Assembly: GCF_029227915.1 (NCBI RefSeq)
Contig: NC_079877.1
Span: 2,232,001-2,296,000, forward strand
DNA: 64,000 nt
Source of the DNA: Hydractinia symbiolongicarpus
Taxonomy: Eukaryota > Cnidaria > Hydrozoa > Anthoathecata > Hydractiniidae
Direction of reading: 5' to 3'
In this document: positions 26,087-37,319 of the stretch, piece after piece
Numbering within the stretch: the stretch's first letter is position 1
How the letters are laid out: the number at the start of each line of letters is the position of its first letter
Made by a program: the position numbers and the translations under genes
Notes under the pieces: model-generated
The model's database searches: none
What the model saw: the letters and a program-made list of their open reading frames with translations, nothing else
Told to the model about the DNA's origin: nothing

Positions 26087-27453
26087 TGGGACCAATCCTA
26101 GCCGTTATCGCGCGCTGAAGAAATAGAGACAGTTTCAAAAACTACATTTCATTGACTTTCTAACGGTGTCAATCCGTTTGACTTACAACGGTTGCGTCAC
26201 ATAATCGTACCAACATGTATTTAGTGATTTTCTTCCGATATTACTAAGTTGTATCGCTTTCAACAGTGAAACGATTGACTGTGGGACTTAATTGAACTGA
26301 TTTTGGACTTTGACCTTATAAATGTAATAAATGAGCCATTTTGACTATAAGAAATAACATTCTCCTTAATTTGACATGATTGATGGAACTCACCGATTAC
26401 ACTGGGCGCTGTGGTAACGGTTTATTTAAAAATTAAGATAAATAAGTCATTTTGTACTGTGGGACCAATCCTAGCCGTTATCGCGCGCTGAAGAAATAGA
26501 GACAGTTTCAAAAACTACATTTCATTGACTTTCTAACGGTGTCAATCCGTTTGACTTACAACGGTTGCGTCACATAATCGTACCAACATGTATTTAGTGA
26601 TTTTCTTCCGATATTACTAAGTTGTATCGCTTTCAACAGTGAAACAATTGACTGTGGGACTTAATTGAACTGATTTTGGACTTTGACCTTATAAATGTAT
26701 TAAATGAGCCATTTTGACTAGAAGAAATAACATTCTCCTTAATTTGACATGATTGATGAAACTCACTGATTACACTAGGCGCTGTGGTAACGGTTTATTT
26801 AAAAATTAAGATAAATAAGTGATTTTGTACTGTGGGATAAATCCTAGCCGTTATCGCGCGCTGAAGAAATAGAGACAGTTTCAAAAACTCCATTTCATTG
26901 ACTTTCTAATGGTATCAATCCGTTTGAGTTAGAACGTTTGCGTCACATAATCGTACCAACATGTATTTAGTGATTTTCTTCCGATATTTCTAAGTTGTAT
27001 CGCTTTCAACAGTGAAACGATTGATTGTGGGACTTAACTGAACTGATTTTGGACTTTGACCTTATAAATGTAATAAATGAGCCATTTTAAATAAAAGAAA
27101 TAACATTCTCCTTAATTTGACACGATTGATGGAACTCACCGATTACACTGGGCGCTGTGGTAACGGTTTATTTAAAAATTAAGATAAATAAGTCATTTTG
27201 TACTGTGGGACCAATCCTAGCCGTTATCGCGCGCTGAAGAAATAGAGACAGTTTCAAAAGCTACATTTCATTGACTTTCTAACGGTGTCAATCCGTTTGA
27301 CTTACAACGGTTGCGTCACATAATCGTACCAACATGTATTTAGTGATTTTCTTCCGATATTACTAAGTTGTATCGCTTTCAACAGTGAAACAATTGACTG
27401 TGGGACTTAATTGAACTGATTTTGGACTTTGACCTTATAAATGTAATAAATGA

Positions 27454-29440
27454 GTCATTTGACTACAAGAAATGATATTCTTCTTAATTTGACATGATTG
27501 CTAGAACTCAGCGATTACACTGGGCGCTGTGGTAAGGCTTTATTTAAAAATTAGGATAATAAAGTCATTTTTTATTGTGGGACTAATCCTGGCTGTTATC
27601 GCGCGCTGGAGAAATAGAGACAGTTTCTAAAACTAAATTTCATTGATTTTCTAACGGTGTTAATCCGTTTGAGTTACAACGGTTGCGTCACACATTCGTA
27701 CCAACATGTATTTAGTGATTTTTTTCCGATATTACTAAGTTGTATCGCTTTCAACAGTGAAACGATTGACTGTGGTACTTAATTGAACTGATTTTGGATT
27801 TGGACCTTATAAATGTAATAAATGAGTCATTTTGACTAGAAGAAATAACATTCTTCTTAATTTGACATGATTGCTGGAACTCAGCGATTACACTGGGTGC
27901 TGTGGTAAGGCTTTATTTAAAAATTAAGATAAATAAGTCATTTTTTACTGTGGGACCAATCCTAGCCGTTATCGCGCGCTGAAGAAATAGAGACAGTTTC
28001 TAAAACTAAATTTCATTGATTTTCTAACGGTGTCAATCCGTTTGACTTACAACGGTTGCGTCACACATTCGTACCAACATGTATTTAGTGATTTTCTTCC
28101 GATATTACTAAGTTGTATCGCTTTCAACAGTGAAACGATTGAATGTGGGACTTAATTGAACTGATTTTGGACTTTGACCTTATAAATGTGATAAATGAGT
28201 CATTTTGACTACAAGAAATGATATTCTTCTTAATTTGACATGATTGCTGGAACTCAGCGATTACACTGGGCGCTGTGGTAAGGCTTTATTTAAAAATTAA
28301 GATAAATAAGTCATTTTTTATTGTGGGACTAATCCTAGCTGTTATCGCGCGCTGAAGAAATAGAGACAGTTTCTAAAACTAAATTTCATTGATTTTCTAA
28401 CGGTGTCAATCCGTTTGAGTTATAACGGTTGCGTCACACATTCGTACAAACATGTATTTAGTGATTTTTTTTCCGATATTACTAAGTTGTATCGCTTTGA
28501 ACAGTGAAACGATTGACTGTGGTACTTAATTGAACTGATTTTGGACTTTGACCTTATAAATGTAATAAATGAGCCATTTTGACTAGAAGAAATAACATTC
28601 TTCTTAATTTGACATGATTGCTGGAACTCAGCGATTACACTGGGCGCTGTAGTAAGGCTTTATTTAAAAATTAAGATAAATAAGTCATTTTTTACTGTGG
28701 GACCAATCCTAGCCGTTATCGCGCGCTGAAGAAATAGAGACAGTTTCTAAAACTAAATTTCATTGATTTTCTAACGGTGTCAATCCGTTTGAGTTACAAC
28801 GGTTGGGTCACATATTCGTACCAACATGTATTTAGTGATTTCCTTCCGATATTACTAAGTTGTATCGCTTTTAACAGTGAAACGATTGACCGTGGGAATT
28901 AATTCAACTGATTCTGGGCTGTGACCTTATAAATGTGATCAATGCACCAATTGGTCTCCAAGGAATAACATTTTTCTTAATTTGACATGATTGCTGGAAT
29001 TCAGCGGTTACATTAGGCTCTGCAGAAGCGCTTTATTTAAAAATTTAGATAAATAAGATTTTCTTACTGTGGGACCAATCCTGGCCGTTAGCACGCGCTG
29101 AAGAAATAAAGACATTCACAAAAACTACATTTCATTGATTTCTTGGCGGTATAATTCCGTTTGAGTTACAACGGTTGCGTCACATATTCGTACCAACATG
29201 TATTTAGCGAAAGTATTCGGATATTACTAGGTTGCATCGCTTTTAACTGTGAAACGTTTGACTGTGCGACTTAATTGAACTGATTTTGGACTTTGACCTT
29301 ATAAATGTTATAAGTGAGACAATTGGACTCCAAGAAATAACATTCTTCTTAATTTGAAATGATTGCTGGAACTCAGCGATTACACTGGGCGCTGTGGTAG
29401 CACTTTATTTAAAAATTAAGATAAATAAGTCTTTTTTTAC
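27454..29440 (+). repeat. Segmental repeat, copy 1 (offset 3,729/3,815 bp)
   Basis: Corresponds to about 31,183-33,255. The offset is 3,729 bp up to the insertion site and 3,815 bp beyond it, a difference of 86 bp that equals the insertion exactly. Shared variants: tgagtcatttgactac, ggactaatcctggctgtta with gctggagaaatag (27,581 and 31,310), cactgggtgctgtgg (27,891 and 31,706), ttcgtacaaacatg, ctttgaacagtg and acggttgggtcac. This copy is uninterrupted at the site where copy 2 carries the insertion. Confidence 0.87.
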
Positions 29441-31458
29441 TGTGGGACCAATCCTAGCCGTTATCGCGCGCTGAAGAAATAGAGACAGTTTCAAAAACTA
29501 CATTTCATTGACTTTCTAACGGTGTCAATCCGTTTGACTTACAACGGTTGCGTCACATAATCGTACCAACATGTATTTAGTGATTTTCTTCCGATATTAC
29601 TAAGTTGTATCGCTTTCAACAGTGAAACAATTGACTGTGGGACTTAATTGAACTGATTTTGGACTTTGACCTTATAAATGTATTAAATGAGCCATTTTGA
29701 CTAGAAGAAATAACATTCTCCTTAATTTGACATGATTGATGAAACTCACTGATTACACTAGGCGCTGTGGTAACGGTTTATTTAAAAATTAAGATAAATA
29801 AGTGATTTTGTATTGTGGGATAAATCCTAGCCGTTATCGCGCGCTGAAGAAATAGAGACAGTTTCAAAAACTCCATTTCATTGACTTTCTAATGGTATCA
29901 ATCCGTTTGAGTTAGAACGTTTGCGTCACATAATCGTACCAACATGTATTTAGTGATTTTCTTCCGATATTTCTAAGTTGTATCGCTTTCAACAGTGAAA
30001 CGATTGATTGTGGGACTTAACTGAACTGATTTTGGACTTTGACCTTATAAATGTAATAAATGAGCCATTTTAAATAAAAGAAATAACATTCTCCTTAATT
30101 TGACACGATTGATGGAACTCACCGATTACACTGGGCGCTGTGGTAACGGTTTATTTAAAAATTAAGATAAATAAGTCATTTTGTACTGTGGGACCAATCC
30201 TAGCCGTTATCGCGCGCTGAAGAAATAGAGACAGTTTCAAAAACTACATTTCATTGACTTTCTAACGGTGTCAATCCGTTTGACTTACAACGGTTGCGTC
30301 ACATAATCGTACCAACATGTATTTAGTGATTTTCTTCCGATATTACTAAGTTGTATCGCTTTCAACAGTGAAACAATTGACTGTGGGACTTAATTGAACT
30401 GATTTTGGACTTTGACCTTATAAATGTAATAAATGAGCCATTTTGACTAGAAGAAATAACATTCTCCTTAATTTGACATGATTGATGAAACTCACTGATT
30501 ACACTGGGTGCTGTGGTAACGCTTTATTTAAAAATTAAGATAAATAAGTCATTTTGTACTGTTGGACCAATCCTAGCCGTTATCGCCCGCTGAAGAAATA
30601 GAGACAGTTTCAAAAACTACATTTCATTGACTTTCTAACGGTGTCAATCCGTTTGACTTACAACGGTTGCGTCACATAATCGTACCAACATGTATTTAGT
30701 GATTTTCTTCCGATATTACTAAGTTGTATCGCTTTCAACAGTGAAACGATTGACTGTGGTACTTAATTGAACTGATTTTGGACTTTGACCTTATAAATGT
30801 AATAAATGAGCCATTTTGACTAGAAGAAATAACATTCTTCTTAATTTGACATGATTGCTGGAACTCAGCGATTACACTGGGCGCTGTGGTAAGGCTTTAT
30901 TTACAAATTAAGATAAATAAGTCATTTTTTACTGTGGGACCAATCCTAGCCGTTATCGCGCGCTGAAGAAATAGAGACAGTTTCTAAAACTAAATTTCAT
31001 TGATGTTCTAACGGTGTCAATCCGTTTGAGTTACAACGGTTGCGTCACACATTCGTACCAACATGTATTTAATGATTTTCTTCCGATATTACTAAGTTGT
31101 ATCGCTTTCAATAGTGAAACGATTGACTGTGGGACTTAATTGAACTGATTTTGGACTTTGACCTTATAAATGTGATAAATGAGTCATTTGACTACAAGAA
31201 ATGATATTCTTCTTAATTTGACATGATTGCTGGAACTCAGCGATTACACTGGGCGCTGTGGTAAGGCTTTATTTAAAAATTAGGATAAATAAGTCATTTT
31301 TTATTGTGGGACTAATCCTGGCTGTTATCGCGCGCTGGAGAAATAGAGACAGTTTCTAAAACTAAATTTCATTGATTTTCTAACGGTGTTAATCCGTTTG
31401 AGTTACAACGGTTGCGTCACACATTCGTACCAACATGTATTTAGTGATTTTTTTCCGA

Positions 31459-31475
31459 TTCTTCTTCTTCTTCTT
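31459..31475 (+). repeat. (TTC)5 microsatellite at the edge of the insertion
   Basis: Five perfect TTC units plus TT at the left edge of the 86-bp insertion. On the complementary strand this reads as a GAA tract at the 3' end of the inserted piece, a possible retroposon tail. It is the only simple-sequence run of this length in the window. Confidence 0.85.
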
Positions 31476-31545
31476 AATTTATTTAACGTCGGAGAAATAA
31501 CTATGTACATATAGCTTCCTGATATAAAAAAATAAATAAATACAT
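31460..31545. other. 86-bp non-satellite insertion inside monomer 85
   Basis: This is the only sequence in the window without a satellite counterpart. All other monomers read ccgatattactaag at this place; here ccgat is followed by 86 extra bases before attactaag. The insert begins with a TTC run, continues with aatttatttaacgtcggag, holds a perfect 10-bp palindrome tatgtacata (31,502-31,511), and ends A/T-rich with overlapping aataaa units. At most a 2-bp AT could be a target duplication, so there is no clear transposition footprint. Read on the minus strand it ends in a (GAA)n tract, as do some 5'-truncated non-LTR retrotransposons and SINEs. Part of its left side (attcttctt..aattt) also resembles the monomer's own attcttcttaattt. 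Origin is therefore open: truncated retroposon fragment or filler DNA from break repair. Confidence 0.9.
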
Positions 31546-34500
31546 ATTACTAAGTTGTATCGCTTTCAACAGTGAAACGATTGACTGTGGTACTTAATTG
31601 AACTGATTTTGGATTTGGACCTTATAAATGTAATAAATGAGCCATTTTGACTAGAAGAAATAACATTCTTCTTAATTTGACATGATTGCTGGAACTCAGC
31701 GATTACACTGGGTGCTGTGGTAAGGCTTTATTTAAAAATTAAGATAAATAAGTCATTTTTTACTGTGGGACCAATCCTAGCCGTTATCGCGCGCTGAAGA
31801 AATAGAGACAGTTTCTAAAACTAAATTTCATTGATTTTCTAACGGTGTCAATCCGTTTGAGTTACAACGGTTGCGTCACACATTCGTACTAACATGTATT
31901 TAGTGATTTTCTTCCGATATTACTAAGTTGTATCGCTTTCAACAGTGAAACGATTGAATGTGGGACTTAATTGAACTGATTTTGGACTTTGACCTTATAA
32001 ATGTGATAAATGAGTCATTTTGACTACAAGAAATGATATTCTTCTTAATTTGACATGATTGCTGGAACTCAGCGATTACACTGGGCGCTGTGGTAAGGCT
32101 TTATTTAAAAATTAAGATAAATAAGTCATTTTTTATTGTGGGACTAATCCTAGCTGTTATCGCGCGCTGAAGAAATAGAGACAGTTTCTAAAACTAAATT
32201 TCATTGATTTTCTAACGGTGTCAATCCGTTTGAGTTACAACGGTTGCGTCACACATTCGTACAAACATGTATTTAGTGATTTTTTTTCCGATATTACTAA
32301 GTTGTATCGCTTTGAACAGTGAAACGATTGACTGTGGTACTTAATTGAACTGATTTTGGACTTTGACCTTATAAATGTAATAAATGAGCCATTTTGACTA
32401 GAAGAAATAACATTCTTCTTAATTTGACATGATTGCTGGAACTCAGCGATTACACTGGGCGCTGTGGTAAGGCTTTATTTAAAAATTAAGATAAATAAGT
32501 CATTTTTTACTGTGGGACCAATCCTAGCCGTTATCGCGCGCTGAAGAAATAGAGACAGTTTCTAAAACTAAATTTCATTGATTTTCTAACGGTGTCAATC
32601 CGTTTGAGTTACAACGGTTGGGTCACATATTCGTACCAACATGTATTTAGTGATTTCCTTCCGATATTACTAAGTTGTATCGCTTTTAACAGTGAAACGA
32701 TTGACCGTGGGAATTAATTCAACTGATTCTGGACTGTGACCTTATAAATGTGATCAATGCACCAATTGGTCTCCAAGGAATAACATTTTTCTTAATTTGA
32801 CATGATTGCTGGAATTCAGCGGTTACATTAGGCTCTGCGGAAGCGCTTTATTTAAAAATTTAGATAAATAAGATTTTCTTACTGTGGGACCAATCCTGGC
32901 CGTTAGCACGCGCTGAAGAAATAAAGACATTCACAAAAACTACATTTCATTGATTTCTTGGCGGTATAATTCCGTTTGAGTTACAACGGTTGCGTCACAT
33001 ATTCGTACCAACATGTATTTAGCGAAAGTATTCGGATATTACTAGGTTGCATCGCTTTTAACTGTGAAACGTTTGACTGTGCGACTTAATTGAACTGATT
33101 TTGGACTTTGACCTTATAAATGTTATAAGTGAGACAATTGGACTCCAAGAAATAACATTCTTCTTAATTTGACATGATTGCTGGAACTCAGCGATTACAC
33201 TGGGCGCTGTGGTAGCACTTTATTTAAAAATTAAGATAAATAAGTCTTTTTTTACTGTGGGACCAATCCTAGCCGTTATCGCGCGCCGAAGAAATAGAGA
33301 CAGTTTCAAAAACCACATTTCATTGACTTTCTAACGGTGTCAATCCGTTTGAGTTACAACAGTTGCGTCACATATTCGTACCGAAATGTATTAACGATAT
33401 TTTTCTCATATTACTAGGTTGCATCGCTTCTAACAGTGAAACGATTGACTGTGGGATTTAATTGAACTAACTTTGGACTGTGACCTCATAAGTGTTATAA
33501 ATGAGACAATTGGACTCCAAGAAAGAACATTCTTCTTAATTTGACATGATTGCCGGAACTCAGCGATTACACTGGACCGTGTGGTAGCGATTCATTTTAA
33601 AATTTAGATAAATAAGATTTTCTTACTGTGGGACCAATCCTGGCCGTTAGCACGCGCTGAAGAAATAAAGACATTCACAAAAACTACATTTCATTGATTT
33701 CTTGGCGGTATAATTCCGTTTGAGTTACAACGGTTGCGTCACATATTCGTACCAACATGTATTTAGCGAAAGTATTCGGATATTACTAGGTTGCATCGCT
33801 TTTAACTGTGAAACGTTTGACTGTGCGACTTAATTGAACTGATTTTGGACTTTGAGCTTATAAATGTTATAAGTGAGACAATTGGACTCCAAGAAATAAC
33901 ATTCTTCTTAATTTGACATGATTGCTGGAACTCAGCGATTACACTGGGCGCTGTGGTAAGGCTTTATTTAAAAATTAAGATAAATAAGTCATTTTTTATT
34001 GTGGGTCTAATCCTAGCTGTTATCGCGCGCTGAAGAAATAGAGACAGTTTCTAAAACTAAATTTCATTGATTTTCTAACGGTGTCATTCCGTTTGAGTTA
34101 CAACGGTTGCGTCACACATTCGTACCAACATGTATTTAGTGATTTTTTTCCGATATTACTAAGTTGTATCGCTTTCAACAGTGAAACGATTGACTGTGGT
34201 ACTTAATTGAACTGATTTTGGACTTTGACCTTATAAATGTAATAAATGAGCCATTTTGACTAGAAGAAATAACATTCTTCTTAATTTGACATGATTGCTG
34301 GAACTCAGCGATTACACTGGGCGCTGTGGTAAGGCTTTATTTAAAAATTAAGATAAATAAGTCATTTTTTACTGTGGGACCAATCCTAGCCGTTATCGCG
34401 CGCTGAAGAAATAGAGACAGTTTCTAAAACTAAATTTCATTGATTTTCTAACGGTGTCAATCCGTTTGAGTTACAACAGTTGCGTCACATATTCGTACCG

Positions 34501-36031
34501 AAATGTATTAACGATATTTTTCTCATATTACTAGGTTGCATCGCTTCTAACAGTGAAACGATTGACTGTGGGATTTAATTGAACTAACTTTGGACTGTGA
34601 CCTCATAAGTGTTATAAATGAGACAATTGGACTCCAAGAAAGAACATTCTTCTTAATTTGACATGATTGCCGGAACTCAGCGATTACACTGGACCGTGTG
34701 GTAGCGATTCATTTTAAAATTTAGATAAATAAGATTTTCTTACTGTGGGACCAATCCTGGCCGTTAGCACGCGCTGAAGAAATAAAGACATTCTCAAAAA
34801 CTACATTTCATTGATTTCTTGGCGGTATAATTCCGTTTGAGTTACAACGGTTGCGTCACATATTCGTACCAAGATGTATTTAGCGAAAGTATTCGGATAT
34901 TACTAGGTGGCATCGCTTTTAACTGTTAAACGTTTGACTGTGCGACTTAAATGTACTGATTTTGGACTTTGACCTTATAAATGTTATAAATGAGACAATT
35001 GGACGCCAAGAAATAACATTCTTCTTAATTTGACATGATTGCTGGAACTCAACGATTACACTGGGCGCTGTGGTAGCGCTTTATTTAATAATTAAGATAA
35101 ATAAGTCTTTTTTTACTGTGAGACCAATCCTAGCCGTTATCGCGCGCTGAAGAAATAGAGACATTTTCAAAAACCACATTTTATTGACTTTCTAACGGTG
35201 TCAATCCGTTTGAGTTACAACAGTTGCGTCACATATTCGTACCAAAATGTATTTAGTGATTTTCTTCGGATAATACTAAGTTGTATCGCTTTTAACAGTG
35301 AAACGATTGACTGTGGGAATTATTTGAACTGATTCAGGACTGTGACCTTATAAATGTGATAAATGAGGCAATAGGTTTCCAAGGAATAACATTCTTCTTA
35401 ATTTGACATGATTGCTGGAATTCAGCGATTACATTAGGCTCTGTGGTAGCCCTTTTTTAAAAATTTAGATAAATAAGTCATTTTTTACTGTGGTACCAAT
35501 CCTAGCCGTTAGTTCGCGCTGAAGAAATAGAGACAGCTTCAAAAAGTACATTTCATTGACTTTCTAACGGTGTCAATCCGTTTGAGTTACAACGGTTGGG
35601 TCACAAATTCGTACCAACATGTATTTAGCGATATTTTTCTGATATTACTAGGTTGCATCGCTTCATACAGTGAAACGATTGACTGTGGGACTTAATTGAA
35701 CTAACTTTGGACTGTGACCTCATAAGTGTGATAAATGAGACAATTGGACTCCAAGAAAGAACATTCTTCTTAAATTGACATGATTGCCGGAACTCAGCGA
35801 TTACACTTGGCCCTGTGGTAGCGATTCATTAATAATTTAGATAAATAAGTCATTTTTACTGTGGGACCAATCCTAGCCGTTAGCGCGCGCAGAAGATATA
35901 GAGACAGTTTCAAAAACTCCATTTGATTGACTTTCTAACGGTGTCAATTCGTTTAGGTTACAACAGTTGCGTCACATAATCGTTCCAACATGGGTTTAGT
36001 GATTTTTTTCCGATATTACTAAGTTGTATCG

Positions 36032-36775
36032 CTTTCAACAGCGAAACGATTGACTGTGGGACTTAATTGAACTTATTTTGGACTTTCACCTTATAAATGT
36101 GGTAAATGAGTCATTTTGACTACAAGAAATGATATTCTTCTTAATTTGACATGATTGCCGGAACTCAGCGATTACACTGGACCGTGTGGTAGCCATTCAT
36201 TTTAAAATTTAGATAAATAAGATTTTCTTACTGTGGGACCAATCCTGGCCGTTAGCACGCGCTGAAGAAATAACGACATTCTCAAAAACTACATTTCATT
36301 GATTTCTTGGCGGTATAATTCCGTTTGAGTTACAACGGTTGCGTCACATATTCGTACCAACATGTATTTAGCGAAAGTATTCGGATATTACTAGGTTGCA
36401 TCGCTTTCAACAGCGAAACGATTGACTGTGGGACTTAATTGAACTGATTTTGGACTTTCACCTTATAAATGTGATAAATGAGTCATTTTGACTACAAGAA
36501 ATGATATTCTTCTTAATTTGACATGATTGCCGGAACTCAGCGATTACACTGGACCGTGTGGTAGCCATTCATTTTAAAATTTAGATAAATAAGATTTTCT
36601 TACTGTGGGACCAATCCTGGCCGTTAGCACGCGCTGAAGAAATAACGACATTCTCAAAAACTACATTTCATTGATTTCTTGGCGGTATAATTCCGTTTGA
36701 GTTACAACGGTTGCGTCACATATTCGTACCAACATGTATTTAGCGAAAGTATTCGGATATTACTAGGTTGCATCG
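36032..36775 (+). repeat. Single-monomer tandem duplication (2 x 372 bp)
   Basis: About 36,032-36,403 and 36,404-36,775 are nearly identical, giving two consecutive C-type starts (36,247 and 36,619) that occur nowhere else in the window. The junction is a hybrid: ctaggttgc from a C-type monomer runs into tttcaacagcgaaacg from the preceding type. Informative sites place the exchange within the shared atcgcttt at 36,400-36,407. Two visible differences between copies are aacttattt/aactgattt and gtggtaaatg/gtgataaatg. Confidence 0.9.
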
Positions 36776-37319
36776 CTTTTAACTGTGAAACGTTTGACTG
36801 TGCGACTTAAATGAACTGATTTTGGACTTTGACCTTATAAATGTTATAAGTGAGACAATTGGACGCCAAGAAATAACATTCTTCTTAATTTGACATGATT
36901 GCTGGAACTCAGCGATTACACTTGGCGCTGTGGTAGCGCTTAATTAAAAAATTAAGATAAATAAGTCTTTTTTTACTGCGAGACCAATCGTAGCCGTTAT
37001 CGCGCGCTGAAGAAATAGAGACAGTTTCAAAAACCAGATTTCATTGACTTTCTAACGGCGTCAATCCGTTTGAGTTACAACAGTTGCGTCAAATATTCGT
37101 ACCAAAATGTATTTAGCGAAAGTATTCGGATATTACTAGGTTGCATCGCTTTTAACTGTGAAACGTTTGACTGTGCGACTTAAATGAACTGATTTTGGAC
37201 TTTGACCTTATAAATGTTATAAGTGAGACAATTGGACGCCAAGAAATAACATTCTTCTTAATTTGACATGATTGCTGGAACTCAGCGATTACACTGGGCG
37301 CTGTGGTAGCGCTTTATTT

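Larger units (their letters stand above)
1..26099 (+). repeat. Region I: homogeneous A-type array, monomers 1-70
   Basis: Monomer starts: 1, 374, 747, 1120, 1493, 1866, 2238, 2611, 2983, 3354, 3727, 4100, 4472, 4846, 5219, 5592, 5965, 6338, 6711, 7084, 7457, 7830, 8203, 8576, 8948, 9319, 9692, 10065, 10438, 10811, 11184, 11557, 11930, 12301, 12674, 13047, 13420, 13793, 14164, 14537, 14910, 15283, 15656, 16027, 16400, 16772, 17143, 17516, 17889, 18262, 18635, 19008, 19381, 19754, 20127, 20499, 20870, 21243, 21616, 21989, 22362, 22733, 23106, 23479, 23852, 24225, 24598, 24971, 25344, 25717. Most monomers are 373 bp and very similar by eye. Subtypes: A (gttatcgcgcgctgaagaaa), B (gttagcgcgcgctgaagata, 371-372 bp), C (ggccgttaccatgc) and D (gttatcgcacgccgaag). 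The order B-C-D recurs at 2983, 4472, 16772 and 20499. Confidence 0.93.
31183..33255 (+). repeat. Segmental repeat, copy 2, carrying the 86-bp insertion
   Basis: Partner of 27,454-29,440, five and a half monomers long plus the insertion at 31,460-31,545. Apart from the insertion it follows copy 1 with scattered substitutions. Downstream, the C-type monomer at 32,898 corresponds to the one at 29,083. Confidence 0.87.
26100..34758 (+). repeat. Region II: transitional array, monomers 71-93
   Basis: Monomer starts: 26100, 26473, 26846, 27219, 27591, 27964, 28337, 28711, 29083, 29456, 29829, 30202, 30575, 30948, 31320, 31779, 32152, 32526, 32898, 33271, 33642, 34015, 34388. New variants appear here that Region I mostly lacks: the cagtttctaaaactaaattt form becomes common, and C-type monomers now carry gttagcacgcgctg instead of gttaccatgcgctg. 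No C-type monomer starts between 22,733 and 29,083, the longest gap of this marker in the window before 60 kb. Blocks repeat at offsets of 2,983 bp (about 26.5-27.4 with 29.5-30.4 kb), 3,729 bp (about 27.4-29.4 with 31.1-33.2 kb) and 1,117 bp (33.4 with 34.5 kb). Confidence 0.9.

Noticed and set aside
31460-31545. Helitron or DNA transposon reading of the insertion
   Set aside because: It starts with TC next to a T, but the right end (tacat) lacks the CTRR and hairpin of Helitrons. There are no terminal inverted repeats, and at most a 2-bp target duplication.
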